A DNA stretch of 64,000 bases from Planctomycetota bacterium (GCA_029259715.1 JAJDEP010000019.1:62001-126000); one strand, 5' to 3'; shown: positions 1-8,308, counted from the stretch's first letter. The notes: generated by a model not told the origin, from the sequence alone. Translations and numbers: made by a program.

Positions 1-978
1 CTCGCCCTCGGGGCCTGCGGCGGCAACGGCGGCGGTAGCGACGACGACCAGCTCTACCTCTTCGTCGCCGACATGGGCGGCGACAAGCTGTGGGTCTTCG
101 CCCTCGACGAGGACACCGGCGAGATCGCGCCCGACCCCGTCCGCATCGTCGAGGGGCCGTCCACCGGCCTCGACCAGCCCTACGAGATCCACGCCGACCG
201 ACACGGCAACCTCGTCGTCGGCAACATGGGCGGCGACCCTTACGCAGGCAAGGTCACCGTCTACGACAAGGGGGCGGACGGCGACGTCGCTCCACGTCGC
301 ACGATCCAGACGCGCTTCGGCGGCGACACCGACGTCGACCCGATTCAGCCCGTGGGTCTGTCGACCCGCCGCGACCCCGGCGACATCTTCGTGGCCATGG
401 ACGGCTGGTCGATCCTGTACGAGTACCCCTGGGAGGAGGCGCGCCCCGGCTTCGTCGACCTCGCGACCGGGTTCTTCTGGGGCAGCTGGCTGCAGTCGGC
501 GTCCGACGTGGTCTTCGACAAGAACCGTCGGCGCCTGCTCGTGGCCGACCGCTCGCAGAATGCCGTCTTCGCCCTGCGCGACGATCGCAACTCCGAAGTC
601 AGCCGCCCACCCGAGGAGACGCTGCAGGGACCGAACACCCTGTTGGACGAACCCGTCTCCCTCGACATCGACGACGCGGGGCAGATCTACGTGCTCAACC
701 ACGGCAACGGTTCGGTGACGGTCTACGCCGCCGATGTCATGGGCATCGTGAACCCCTTCAACGACGGCGACCTCGCCCCCATCCGGCGGGTCGGCGGCCC
801 CTCATCGGTGAACCAATTCACCGGCGCCACGACCCTGGCCGTGTCACCCGCGGGGCATCTGTACGTGCTGCAGGGCAACTCGGTGAAGGTCTTCGGCCCC
901 GGAGACACAACGCCGGCCCAGTCCTTCCACCATCCCGGCTTCGTCGGCCCCACCGGCCTCGACATCGAGTCCCACTGA
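1..978 (+). CDS. Beta-propeller (NHL-like) lipoprotein, 5' end outside window
   Basis: The reading frame is open from base 1, so the true start lies upstream. The first visible residues are LALGAC followed by a Gly/Asn/Ser-rich stretch, which is the end of a lipoprotein signal peptide with its lipobox cysteine. The remaining 320 or so residues contain about six repeats of the form 'L-V-V-hydrophobic, short turn, V-x-V-Y/F' (for example IYVLNHGNGSVTVYAA and LYVLQGNSVKVFGPG), as in NHL or lactonase-type beta propellers. It is therefore an exported, lipid-anchored propeller. No catalytic residues can be identified, so the ligand or enzyme activity is unknown. The downstream gene is convergent, 97 bases away. 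Confidence 0.75.
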   Translation, partial: LALGACGGNGGGSDDDQLYLFVADMGGDKLWVFALDEDTGEIAPDPVRIVEGPSTGLDQPYEIHADRHGNLVVGNMGGDPYAGKVTVYDKGADGDVAPRRTIQTRFGGDTDVDPIQPVGLSTRRDPGDIFVAMDGWSILYEYPWEEARPGFVDLATGFFWGSWLQSASDVVFDKNRRRLLVADRSQNAVFALRDDRNSEVSRPPEETLQGPNTLLDEPVSLDIDDAGQIYVLNHGNGSVTVYAADVMGIVNPFNDGDLAPIRRVGGPSSVNQFTGATTLAVSPAGHLYVLQGNSVKVFGPGDTTPAQSFHHPGFVGPTGLDIESH

Positions 979-1075
979 GGGCAGCGCGGGGCACACCCGC
1001 GCCTCGGTGATCCCGCATCGAACTCGACCACACTTGAGGTTGAACGGCGGGCGGGTCGAACGGCCTCCGAGAATC

Positions 1076-1735
1076 TCAGCTCTTCATCAGCATCGACCAG
1101 GCGTCGAGACCCACGCGCAGTCGCAGCAACGCGACCTTGCCGAGCAGGGCCATGGCGCCTGTCCCGAGCAGGTAGTGGCTCACCACGAGCGGAAGCAGGT
1201 TCCGATGGCGGCGGAAGTGGGCAGCCCAGAACAGCCCCATAGGAAACGTCAGCGCAACGAGCCAGGGGTTGGGGGCGTGGGCGCTCGCGTAGAGCAGGGC
1301 GCAGCCGACCACGGCCCGGCGGTGGCGCGCGGGCTCGGGGCGGTGGGCGCCGCGGTCATACAGGACGTCGTTGACCATGCCCTGCAGCAGGACCTGCTGG
1401 ACGACGACGGCGAAGATGTAGGCCGGATTGAAGGTCTTCCGCGCAGCCTCCCAGGAGGGCTCGCCCCAGAACCAGCCCGCCACGCCGACAGCACCGAGCA
1501 GCGCGACGGTGAACACGAGCGACGAGCGCCAACCCGCCCCCCGGGTACCGGACGCAAGACCCAGAGCCGTGAGGCCGGGCCGGGCCGAGCGGATCCACGA
1601 CACGAGGCCCGCCACCACCACGAGCGCGAACACTCTCTTGCTCCACGCCCCGAAGCCCACATGCGTGGAGATCAACAGCCAGACCTTCCAGTTGATCGCG
1701 GCGACCCCGAGGAAGACGCAGGCGATCGCGGTCAT
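1076..1735 (-). CDS. CPBP-family (Rce1-like) membrane protein with altered catalytic motif
   Basis: A 219-residue polytopic membrane protein. The C-terminal half has the layout of the CPBP/Rce1 family (PF02517): an amphipathic VVQQVLLQGMVNDVLYDR segment where family members have EExxxR, then HAPNPW, a F-xx-G-xx-W segment and LPLVVSHYLLG. In active family members the paired glutamates are catalytic; here they are both Gln, so proteolytic activity is doubtful. I chose ATG 1735, preceded by AAGGA four bases upstream. The frame is open further upstream, to 1885. A 29-codon ORF in another frame (ATG 1821) ends in an ATGA overlap with this start, so a frameshift at the 5' end is possible. The gene lies just downstream of the ChaN-like gene on the same strand. 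Confidence 0.6.
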   Translation of the reverse strand: MTAIACVFLGVAAINWKVWLLISTHVGFGAWSKRVFALVVVAGLVSWIRSARPGLTALGLASGTRGAGWRSSLVFTVALLGAVGVAGWFWGEPSWEAARKTFNPAYIFAVVVQQVLLQGMVNDVLYDRGAHRPEPARHRRAVVGCALLYASAHAPNPWLVALTFPMGLFWAAHFRRHRNLLPLVVSHYLLGTGAMALLGKVALLRLRVGLDAWSMLMKS

Positions 1736-1835
1736 GCGTTCCTTGGCACCGTCGACCCGCCCTTGCCATCGGAGACGACCTGCGTACCGAGGGATTCGAA
1801 GAGGCTCTGGACCGTATTCATGATCTCCGTTGTCG

Positions 1836-2390
1836 CTAGCGGCGCACGACCCACACGTGATCGGCGGCCGGGAGATCTTCCTCACCGAGCCAGGTCGCGA
1901 CCCGCGGGCCCTGGCGCATGGTCACGACACCGAGGCCTCGCGCTTCGCGGGCCCACTCCACGACGGGGCGGTAGTGCTCGGCGTAATTCTTCCGCGGTCG
2001 CGCGCCGTCGAGCAGGACGGCCTCATCGATGGTTCCGGCGAGGTCGTCGTCGAGCAACCCCTGGGTGTCGCGTTCGAACATCTCGAGAGACACCACGACT
2101 TCATCGGCCCGCGTTCCATCGGCCCCCGCTCCCTCGGTTCCGCGCCCGAGTCGCTCGATAAGCTGAACCTGCAGCTCGTGTCCCACATCGCTGTCGTGGA
2201 TCTCACCGAGGAAGACGACGTCACGGCCTGCGAGTGCGGCGGCCATTTCGTCGAGGGTGACGACCCGGCCCGTCGCGCTTTCGACGGCGATCCAGTCGGG
2301 GCCGATGCCCAAGACGTCAGTCATCGATTGACAGGCCGGCAATAGCAACAGCGCCAGGGCGAGCGGTGAACCAAGCGCCAGCGCCCTCAT
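1836..2390 (-). CDS. ChaN-like haem-binding lipoprotein, shortened
   Basis: A 184-residue predicted lipoprotein: signal peptide with lipobox LLPAC at about residue 20, then a ChaN/Tiki-like domain (PF04187). The N-terminal half is typical: VVFLGEIHDSDVGHELQVQL, then VVSLEMFERDTQG and NYAEHYRPVVEWAREARG. ChaN proteins bind haem at the outer membrane. Family members are usually 270-300 residues. Here the protein passes from the first half straight to a tail (GLGVVTMRQGP... ending ADHVWVVRR) that resembles the extreme C terminus of the family. An in-frame loss of roughly 100 central residues is inferred, so function is uncertain. I chose ATG 2390 because it starts the signal peptide; the frame is open to 2516. 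Confidence 0.65.
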   Translation of the reverse strand: MRALALGSPLALALLLLPACQSMTDVLGIGPDWIAVESATGRVVTLDEMAAALAGRDVVFLGEIHDSDVGHELQVQLIERLGRGTEGAGADGTRADEVVVSLEMFERDTQGLLDDDLAGTIDEAVLLDGARPRKNYAEHYRPVVEWAREARGLGVVTMRQGPRVATWLGEEDLPAADHVWVVRR

Positions 2391-2481
2391 GCTCCTTCCC
2401 CCGGTCGTGCGTGTGTCGGACCCGCTCGGGCAAGACCCCAAAGATCGGACGGAGTATAGAAGGTGCCGCCACCGACGAACA

Positions 2482-2511
2482 TCGACATCGGCGCGGCGCG
2501 AGAGGTAGAAC
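2482..2511 (+). promoter_or_regulatory. Putative sigma70-type promoter of the tRNA gene
   Basis: TCGACA (2482-2487), an 18-base spacer and TAGAAC (2506-2511) lie 10 bases before the first base of tRNA-Arg. The match is 5/6 and 4/6 to the consensus hexamers. The position fits transcription starting just before the mature tRNA. It is only a motif match. Confidence 0.35.
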
Positions 2512-2520
2512 GGCACCTGT

Positions 2521-2597
2521 GTTCCCGTAGCTCAGCTGGATAGAGCACCGGATTTCTAATCCGGCGGTCGCAGGTTCAAGTCCTGCCGGGAACGCCA
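2521..2597 (+). tRNA. tRNA-Arg (anticodon TCT)
   Basis: A complete cloverleaf can be drawn. The acceptor stem GTTCCCG (2521-2527) pairs with CGGGAAC (2587-2593). The D arm contains GTAGCTCAGCTGGATAGAGC. The anticodon stem CCGGA/TCCGG encloses the loop TTTCTAA with anticodon TCT. The T arm contains GGTTCAAGTCC. The 3' CCA is encoded. It decodes AGA/AGG arginine codons, which are rare in this GC-rich genome. It is a lone tRNA, not part of a cluster. Confidence 0.97.
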
Positions 2598-2598
2598 A

Positions 2599-2645
2599 CC
2601 TCGCCGTGTACCGGCCCAAAATGCCGGAGCCGCCCGCTGGCGAGG
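2599..2645 (+). repeat. Nested inverted repeat 3' of tRNA-Arg
   Basis: CCTCGCC (2599-2605) pairs with GGCGAGG (2639-2645), and inside it CCGGC (2611-2615) pairs with GCCGG (2623-2627). The structure begins two bases after the tRNA CCA. It has no T tract. It may act as a transcription end or 3' processing signal for the tRNA transcript. The rest of 2646-2763 shows nothing recognisable. Confidence 0.35.
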
Positions 2646-2763
2646 CTGGCGTCGGCGAGCACGCGCAGCGTGCAGCCAACGCCATCGTCGATCGGCGAGG
2701 GAGGTGGGAGATCGGCGACGGGCGCGCGAGAACGGCGAGCCCCCCTCGGCGGTCGCCTGCGGC

Positions 2764-3414
2764 TCAGCGGCGCGACTCTTCCAGCAACACCTCGATGGCC
2801 GCTCGCAACAGGCGATAGTCCGCGTCCTGCACGGCCTCGGACGGATCCTCGGATGGATGGAACTCCGGTCCGGGGTGGACGAAGCGGATCACGCCCTGGG
2901 CATCCACGAGGAACGCCGCGCTGGTGGCCGCGCGCCGGCCGGTAGAGAGGTAGAGGCCGTCCAACACGGACCAGTCGGAGTCCAGCGTCAGGGCGCCCTC
3001 GTAACCGAAGCCGGCGGCGGCGTCGGTCACGAACCCGTCGCTCACCTCCCGCGGCGGTTTCGGGTGAAAGACGGACACCACCGCCAGACCCTGTGGCTCG
3101 TAGTCCCGGCGGAGCGTCTCGACCGCCGGCAGGCTGGCGCTGCAGAAGGGACAGGTGTCGGTCCACCAGCGATACAGGGTCACCGTGCCCGGAGCCGCCG
3201 GCTCTCCGCGCACCCACCGGTCGAAGGCCAACGCCGGCATGGGCCGCCCCACCAGGTCCTGCCCGCCGCGCGCCGCCGGCAGCGTCACGGGCGGATCGCC
3301 CTGTGCGATCACTGCCGATTGTGGATCCGACCCGGCCGGCTCGCCGCAGGCGAGCACCGAGAGCACCGAGAGCACCAGGAACGCCATCGCCATCATTGCC
3401 ATCGCGTGCAGCAT
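2764..3414 (-). CDS. Redoxin / TlpA-like thioredoxin-fold lipoprotein
   Basis: 216 residues. A hydrophobic signal segment ends in the lipobox VLAC at about residue 23, so the protein is lipid-anchored outside the cytoplasm. The thioredoxin-fold core reads VTLYRWWTDTCPFCSASLPA, with the redox motif CPFC, then LAVVSVFHPKPPREV and, near the end, SAAFLVDAQGVIRFVHPGP, the usual cis-Pro/strand region of the AhpC/TSA-redoxin group. It probably reduces disulfides or peroxides in the periplasm, but no partner (DsbD/CcdA) is nearby. Several ATG codons are close together at the start; the first is used here. Confidence 0.8.
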   Translation of the reverse strand: MLHAMAMMAMAFLVLSVLSVLACGEPAGSDPQSAVIAQGDPPVTLPAARGGQDLVGRPMPALAFDRWVRGEPAAPGTVTLYRWWTDTCPFCSASLPAVETLRRDYEPQGLAVVSVFHPKPPREVSDGFVTDAAAGFGYEGALTLDSDWSVLDGLYLSTGRRAATSAAFLVDAQGVIRFVHPGPEFHPSEDPSEAVQDADYRLLRAAIEVLLEESRR

Positions 3415-3471
3415 TGCAGCCCAGGCTACCGCCCGTCCCCATCGAGTTCTCTCACCGGCGGGATCTCCGCC

Positions 3472-3609
3472 TCAGCCCGGCCGACGCCGCTCCGCGCGAC
3501 GTCGATCGGCCGGGTACAGCCTTTCGACCTTGGTGCGGGCCCAGGCCGTCTTGCGCAGGAACTTCAGCGTGATGCCGTGCAGCGGATTCTTCGGTTGTTC
3601 GTCGAACAC
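3472..3609 (-). CDS. Miniature VF530/DUF2132-like ORF with internal deletion
   Basis: A 45-codon ORF starting at GTG 3609, five bases after the stop of the DbpA-type helicase. Residues 4-15 (EQPKNPLHGITL) match the start of VF530/DUF2132 proteins, and residues 16-32 (KFLRKTAWARTKVERLY) match their end. In normal family members of about 65-75 residues these two blocks are separated by roughly 35 residues. The junction falls between similar TLK and SLK sequences of the family, so an in-frame deletion is inferred. The family has no established biochemical role; it folds as a small helical domain. This may be a decayed gene or a functional short form. Confidence 0.55.
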   Translation of the reverse strand: MFDEQPKNPLHGITLKFLRKTAWARTKVERLYPADRRRAERRRPG

Positions 3610-3614
3610 GGCGG

Positions 3615-5024
3615 TCAGCCCTGCCCCACCAGCCGCGCGCGGAAGCTGCGGCCCTTGATCTGCCCAGCGTTGAGCTGAGCGACGGCGTGTTGCACCACGC
3701 CGCGGGTGACCGCAACGTAGGAGTACCGGTCGTGGATCTCGATCTTGCCGACGTCCGCTCCCGCCAGCCCGCCGGCCTCGCCGGTGAGCGCGCCGAGGAT
3801 GTCGCCCGGCCGCACCTTGTCCTTGCGCCCGCCCGTGATGAGCACCGTCTCCTTCTCGGGGCCGCGGGCGATGGCCTCGAGCAGGCGCGGCAAACCGGGG
3901 TCGTCGGCCGGGGTGCGCTGCAGCACCTCCATCGGCGTGCCGGTCAGCTCTTCGATGACGCGCAACCGTCCGGCTTGCCGCGAGGTGGTCAGCGAGATGG
4001 CCACGCCCACCTGGCCGGCTCGGCCGGTGCGCCCGATGCGGTGCACGTAGGGCTCCGGCTGCTGGGGCAGTTCGTAGTTGATCACCAGGTCGAGGCCCTG
4101 GATGTCGATGCCGCGGCCGGCCACGTCGGTGGCGATGAGCAGGCGCAGGCTGCCGTTGCGGAAGCGCGCCAGCGCCTGGTCGCGGTCGAACTGCTGCATG
4201 TCCCCATCGAAGCGACCGGCGCTGACGCCCGCCTGGACGAGCGCGTGCGTCAGCTCCCGTACGGTGTCCTTGAAGTTGCAGAAGATCAGCGCCGACTTGT
4301 GGGGGAAGCGATGCAGCAGCCAGCACAACCCATGCAGGCTCTCGTGGGCTTCGGTCTCCAGGCGCAGCTGGCGGATCTCGTGGCGGGCCGTCTCCGGCTC
4401 GACGATGGCGACGCGCACGGCGTCACGCTGGTGTGTCCGGCCGAGGGCCTGGATGCTCGGCGGCATGGTGGCCGAAAACATCACCGTCTGACGGTCGCGC
4501 GGCAGAGCGGCGAGGATCGTCTCGACGTCCGGACCGAAGCCCATGTCGAGCATGCGATCGGCCTCGTCCAGCACCACGGTGGTGACCGCATGGAGGCCGA
4601 TGCTGTCGCGGCGCTGCAGGTCGAGCAGGCGGCCGGGCGTGCCCACCACGACGTGGACGCCACGGTGGAGAGCGGCCATCTGCGGTCGTACCGGTTGGCC
4701 GCCGACGACTTCGAGCACGGTGAGCCCCGGCTGCCGGCGTCCGAGCGTGCGCAGCTCCCGCGCCACCTGGGCGCTCAGCTCGCGCGTGGGGCACAGCACC
4801 AGCGCCTGCACCGCGCGGGTCTCGAACCGCAGGCCTTGGAGGATGGGCAGGGCGAAGGCGGCGGTCTTGCCGCTGCCGGTCTTCGAGTGGCCGATCAGGT
4901 CCCGGCCGGCGAGCAGCGCCGGGATGCTGGCGGACTGCACCGGCGTCGGGTGGGTATAGCCGAGCTCCCCCACGACGGCGAGCAGTGTCGGGGCGAGGCC
5001 GAGCGAGGTGAAGTCGGGGGACAC
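3615..5024 (-). CDS. dbpA: DbpA-type DEAD-box ATP-dependent RNA helicase
   Basis: 469 residues. All DEAD-box motifs are present: Q motif GYTHPTPVQ (22-30), Walker A SKTGSGKT (47-54), PTREL (79-83), DEAD (153-156), then FSATMPPS, ATDVAGRGIDI and HRIGRTGRAG. The last 80 residues match the DbpA RNA-binding domain (KIEIHDRYSYVAVTR, then GQIKGRSFRARL), which in E. coli binds hairpin 92 of 23S rRNA during 50S assembly. I prefer GTG 5024 because GAAGG lies six bases upstream and the protein then begins like E. coli DbpA. The alternative TTG 5069 overlaps the end of the Acr3 gene. A short VF530-like ORF follows five bases downstream. Confidence 0.9.
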   Translation of the reverse strand: MSPDFTSLGLAPTLLAVVGELGYTHPTPVQSASIPALLAGRDLIGHSKTGSGKTAAFALPILQGLRFETRAVQALVLCPTRELSAQVARELRTLGRRQPGLTVLEVVGGQPVRPQMAALHRGVHVVVGTPGRLLDLQRRDSIGLHAVTTVVLDEADRMLDMGFGPDVETILAALPRDRQTVMFSATMPPSIQALGRTHQRDAVRVAIVEPETARHEIRQLRLETEAHESLHGLCWLLHRFPHKSALIFCNFKDTVRELTHALVQAGVSAGRFDGDMQQFDRDQALARFRNGSLRLLIATDVAGRGIDIQGLDLVINYELPQQPEPYVHRIGRTGRAGQVGVAISLTTSRQAGRLRVIEELTGTPMEVLQRTPADDPGLPRLLEAIARGPEKETVLITGGRKDKVRPGDILGALTGEAGGLAGADVGKIEIHDRYSYVAVTRGVVQHAVAQLNAGQIKGRSFRARLVGQG

Positions 5025-5065
5025 GGGCGGCCTTCGGGCTCGGGAACGGGTCACTCTACACCGGG

Positions 5066-6262
5066 TCAAGCCGCCTCGGAGCCCTCAGGTGTCTGTCGGA
5101 ACCAGCCCTGCGTCCTCAGGCAGAACTTGACCAACGCCAGCATCAGCGGGACTTCGATCAGCACACCGACCACCGTGGCCAGGGCAGCGCCGGAGGACAA
5201 GCCGAACAGCATCGCTGCGGTGGCGATCGCCACTTCGAAGTGATTGCTCGCCCCGATCATGGCGGTTGGCGCCGCGTCGGCGTACCGAAGCCCGAGCAGG
5301 CGTGCCAGGCCGTATCCGACACCGAAGATGAGCAGGGTCTGGAGCACCAGCGGCACCGCGATCCACAGGATGGTCAGCGGGTTCTCGAGGATCACGTCCC
5401 CCTTGAAGGAGAACAGCAACACGAGGGTGAGCAGCAGCGCGCCGATGGTGATCGGCGTGAGGACGTGCAGGAACCTCTGCTTGAACCACTGCTCGCCCTT
5501 CGCCGCGATGATCCACTTGCGCGACACGATTCCAGACACCAAGGGCAGCGCGACGTACACGCCGATCGACAAGAGCAGGGCCTGCCACGGGACAGGCAGC
5601 CGTCCGACTCCCAGCAGGAAGCCCCCTAAGACGCCGTAGAGAACGAGCATGGTGAGCGAGTTGATGGCGACCATGACCAGGGTGTGCGCGTCGCTTCCTC
5701 GCGCGAGGTAGCCCCACACCAGCACCATCGCAGTGCAGGGTGCGACACCCAGCAGAATGCAGCCGGCCAGATAGCTCCTCCAGAGCGGGATCTCCAGGAG
5801 CTTCACGCCCGCCTGCACGACGACTGTGCCGGCGCCGTATGTCGCGCCTTCCGGCAGGTCGAGTCCGAACGGAAGCTTGACCAGGTCCATCGCGTCGGGC
5901 CCGATGAACTGCAGGAAGACGGTGCCCAGGAAGAGGCTCGAGAGGCCCAACATCGTGAAGGGCTTCACGCACCAGTTCACGAACAGCGTCAGCAGGACGG
6001 GTCGGATGCTCTTGCCGGCAGTGACGACCTCCGTGAAGTCGATCTTCACCATGATCGGGTACATCATGCAGAACAGGCAGACGGCGATCGGGATCGAGAT
6101 CACCGGCGCCCCACCGACATCGATGGTGATGCCGTCCAGTGCGTGTGCGAACCCAGGCGCCACCCGGCCGAGCAGGATTCCGGCGCCCATGCAAAGGAAG
6201 ACCCACAGGGTCAGCAGGCGCTCGAACCCCTGCATCTTGCGGCTCGACGTGTCCTCAACCAT
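5066..6262 (-). CDS. acr3: Acr3-family arsenite efflux permease
   Basis: 398 residues with about ten membrane segments. The protein matches the Acr3 branch of arsenite exporters (bile-acid:sodium symporter fold). It keeps the functional cysteine in the [20 protein letters not shown] segment, the motif [15 protein letters not shown] and the late [17 protein letters not shown] segment. It would export As(III), and possibly Sb(III), across the inner membrane, driven by proton motive force. ATG 6262 is preceded by GGAG. No arsR, arsC or arsM is visible nearby, so this is a lone determinant that may be constitutive or regulated in trans. Confidence 0.88.
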   Translation of the reverse strand: MVEDTSSRKMQGFERLLTLWVFLCMGAGILLGRVAPGFAHALDGITIDVGGAPVISIPIAVCLFCMMYPIMVKIDFTEVVTAGKSIRPVLLTLFVNWCVKPFTMLGLSSLFLGTVFLQFIGPDAMDLVKLPFGLDLPEGATYGAGTVVVQAGVKLLEIPLWRSYLAGCILLGVAPCTAMVLVWGYLARGSDAHTLVMVAINSLTMLVLYGVLGGFLLGVGRLPVPWQALLLSIGVYVALPLVSGIVSRKWIIAAKGEQWFKQRFLHVLTPITIGALLLTLVLLFSFKGDVILENPLTILWIAVPLVLQTLLIFGVGYGLARLLGLRYADAAPTAMIGASNHFEVAIATAAMLFGLSSGAALATVVGVLIEVPLMLALVKFCLRTQGWFRQTPEGSEAA

Positions 6263-6327
6263 GAGCAGCGAACTCCACTGGTAGTGCCTTGATCCAGGCG
6301 CCGATCCCGTCGCGCCCCCATCGCTGC

Positions 6328-6891
6328 TCAGCCCTTCACGGACTGCACGACGTCGCGCGCCCATTCCGCGACCTCGTCGCGATAGGTCTCCAACGGTCCG
6401 CGCTGCTTGAGGAAGTACCGCGCCATCCCGCCCTGGTAGAGAATGGTGGCGGCGAGGCAGGTGGCGTAGAGCAGGACCTCGACCGAGTCGGCGAGGGCGG
6501 TGATGCCCCGCATCTGGCCCGCACCGAGTTGGCGCTCGAGTTCCGCGCTCGTCTCGCCCTTCCAGAGCGTCAGCTTGAGGGTGAAGTAGAGCGCGAGGGT
6601 CGCGCCGAGCACGAGCTCGTTACGGCTCAGCCAGGTCGGCGCATCGGGCTCGGCCGCGGCCAGCCGCCGGCCCTGGCGCACCTCGATCACACCCACGCTC
6701 GTGACGACGGCGCTCAGCACGATGCCGACCGGGTCGACGAGCAGCACGGTCAGCGCCAGCGACAGCCCGCCGAGGACCGCCATGCCCATGCCGTTGGAAT
6801 GAGCCCGCTTGGCGGCCTTGGCCAGCGGGCGGTACAGCTCAGCCGCGCGGTGCAACTCGGCCTGCTGGTCGTCGCCTAGGGACTCGCTCAT
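6328..6891 (-). CDS. Uncharacterised four-helix membrane protein
   Basis: 187 residues; no family recognised. The N terminus (about 35 residues) is charged and soluble. Four hydrophobic segments follow, near residues 36-53, 55-73, 97-115 and 140-165. A charged region with a Lys/Glu-rich stretch ([15 protein letters not shown]) lies between the third and fourth. The C terminus is cytoplasmic-looking and charged ([20 protein letters not shown]). ATG 6891 begins MSESLGDD. The Acr3 gene follows after 65 bases on the same strand, so co-transcription is possible, but nothing links the functions. Confidence 0.6.
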   Translation of the reverse strand: MSESLGDDQQAELHRAAELYRPLAKAAKRAHSNGMGMAVLGGLSLALTVLLVDPVGIVLSAVVTSVGVIEVRQGRRLAAAEPDAPTWLSRNELVLGATLALYFTLKLTLWKGETSAELERQLGAGQMRGITALADSVEVLLYATCLAATILYQGGMARYFLKQRGPLETYRDEVAEWARDVVQSVKG

Positions 6892-6920
6892 GGGCCGGCC
6901 TCTCGTCCGCGACGGTCGGA

Positions 6921-6952
6921 CGCGACCGGCGCTCATGCGAGCGCCGGTCGCG
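6921..6952 (-). terminator. Perfect 14-bp hairpin, putative terminator
   Basis: CGCGACCGGCGCTC (6921-6934) and its exact complement (6939-6952) flank a four-base loop, ATGC. It lies 20 bases past the stop of the secreted-protein gene that reads leftward. There is no T tract, as is common for strong hairpins in GC-rich genomes. It may also separate this gene from the membrane-protein gene downstream. Confidence 0.55.
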
Positions 6953-6971
6953 ACGACGGGGTTGGCAGGCG

Positions 6972-8060
6972 TCAGTTGATGATGAATCCGCCGAAGCCGT
7001 ATTCGAATTCCGCGATGGCGCCCGAGCCGGAGAGCTCCACTTCGACGTGGGTGAGCAGCAATCCCGTGTTGAAGAAGACACGCTGGAGCGAGTTGTCGGG
7101 TCCCGGCGGCACGACGATCTCGTCGATGAGGTACTGGCCCTGGTAGGTCCGCACGACAGCGCCTGCGTCCTCGTCGATGTCGAGCAGGTCCATCGAGCAC
7201 AGGTGGATGAATCCCTGGATCTGAAACAGGATCGTCCCGCCCCAGCCTTCGTCGTCGGGTTCGTCGCAGAATCCGTCGCCGCAGCCGTCGGCATTCTCCT
7301 GGATGATCAAGACATGGTCGTAGGCCTTGCACGGATTGCCCGGGAAGGGTCCCTGGCCGTCGGGCACGCCGACGAGGCAGCCGTCCGCCCCGTCGAACAG
7401 CGGTGTGCCGAGATCATCATCGCCGCCGGTGGGGTCGGCCGAGTCGAAGAGCACCGCGAGGTCCGGCCCATCCGGGCTGTCGTTGATCGCGCTGACGCAG
7501 CCCCACTCGTTTTCCCACTGGCAGGTCACGATCTGTCCCGCGCTCGTCGTGGCCCCATCGCCGGAACACCCGGCGCCTGTGCCGCAATCGTGGTCCTCCC
7601 AGTCCTCGACGAAGCAGTCGGCCGTCGGCCCGTCGCCGAGGGCCAGGTGCGCCGGGTCGGTGAAGACCGGACCCCGAGGGCGCTGGAAGCCGGCCCGGAA
7701 CGCCAACGGCATGCGCAGCACCTCGGCCGGGAGGTCGAGCAGCAGCTCGCGGGAGCCGGTCTCGTCGAGCCATCCGCCGGTGACGACGAACGGATCGAGA
7801 CCCTCGACCTGGGCGAAGACGATGAAGCGCTGCGCCGGATCGCCGCCCAGCACAGCACGCACAGTGGGCAGGCCGACGCCAGGGCCCTGGTTCACGTTGA
7901 GGCTGTGGAGCGGCGCGACCGACCAGGCAACCGCCGCGGCCTCCATCTTGGCCATGGGCAACCGACCCCGGGCCGTGGCATGGGTGTCGTCCCCGGCGAG
8001 GACGGTCGACGCGGCCAGGCCGAGCACGGCAAGGCCGGAAAGGAATGGGTTGGGACTCAT
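6972..8060 (-). CDS. Secreted protein of unknown function, acidic, Cys-rich centre
   Basis: 362 residues starting at ATG 8060, which has AGGAG seven bases upstream. A classical signal peptide (FLSGLAVLGLAASTVLA) is cleaved near residue 23. The centre is Asp/Gly/Cys-rich (DCFVEDWEDHDCGTGAGCSG) and contains DSADPTGGDDDLGTP, then HVLIIQENADGCGDGFCDEP and SMDLLDIDEDAGA. The 'DPTGGDxDLxTP ... GxVLIIxE ... LDIDE' pattern recurs in exported proteins of many aquatic bacteria. Acidic loops suggest calcium binding. The C terminus ends in beta-strand-rich FEYGFGGFIIN, without a recognised sorting signal. It is divergent from the FG-GAP lipoprotein, with a 248-base intergenic region that shows no clear promoter pair. 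Confidence 0.65.
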   Translation of the reverse strand: MSPNPFLSGLAVLGLAASTVLAGDDTHATARGRLPMAKMEAAAVAWSVAPLHSLNVNQGPGVGLPTVRAVLGGDPAQRFIVFAQVEGLDPFVVTGGWLDETGSRELLLDLPAEVLRMPLAFRAGFQRPRGPVFTDPAHLALGDGPTADCFVEDWEDHDCGTGAGCSGDGATTSAGQIVTCQWENEWGCVSAINDSPDGPDLAVLFDSADPTGGDDDLGTPLFDGADGCLVGVPDGQGPFPGNPCKAYDHVLIIQENADGCGDGFCDEPDDEGWGGTILFQIQGFIHLCSMDLLDIDEDAGAVVRTYQGQYLIDEIVVPPGPDNSLQRVFFNTGLLLTHVEVELSGSGAIAEFEYGFGGFIIN

Positions 8061-8308
8061 GCTGCTGCTCCTGCGAGGCATTGCGCGGTCCGCCCGGGAT
8101 CTCCGAGCGCAATCGACGTGATTCCATGCTCGTGCAGGATCAGTCATCGCACAAGGCCCCGGGCCCTCGCGGCATGGGTCACCGTGGAATCGCGGCCCGG
8201 GCCCGGCGAGTTCCGATGGGTGGCAAGGTCGAATACGCTGGCCGATACAGTGTGAGTCGCCGCCAACGGCGTGATTCGCTGCCCGACGTAGAGATCAGGA
8301 GCATCCCC

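Noticed and set aside
2317-2685. 122-codon leftward ORF containing GLEPATAGLEIRCSIQLSYG
   Set aside because: This is the antisense reading of tRNA-Arg, a common false protein. It also overlaps the ChaN-like gene's signal peptide in another frame.
5066-6262. Full arsenic-resistance island
   Set aside because: Only the Acr3-type permease is present; no ArsR, ArsC, ArsA or ArsM is visible on either side.
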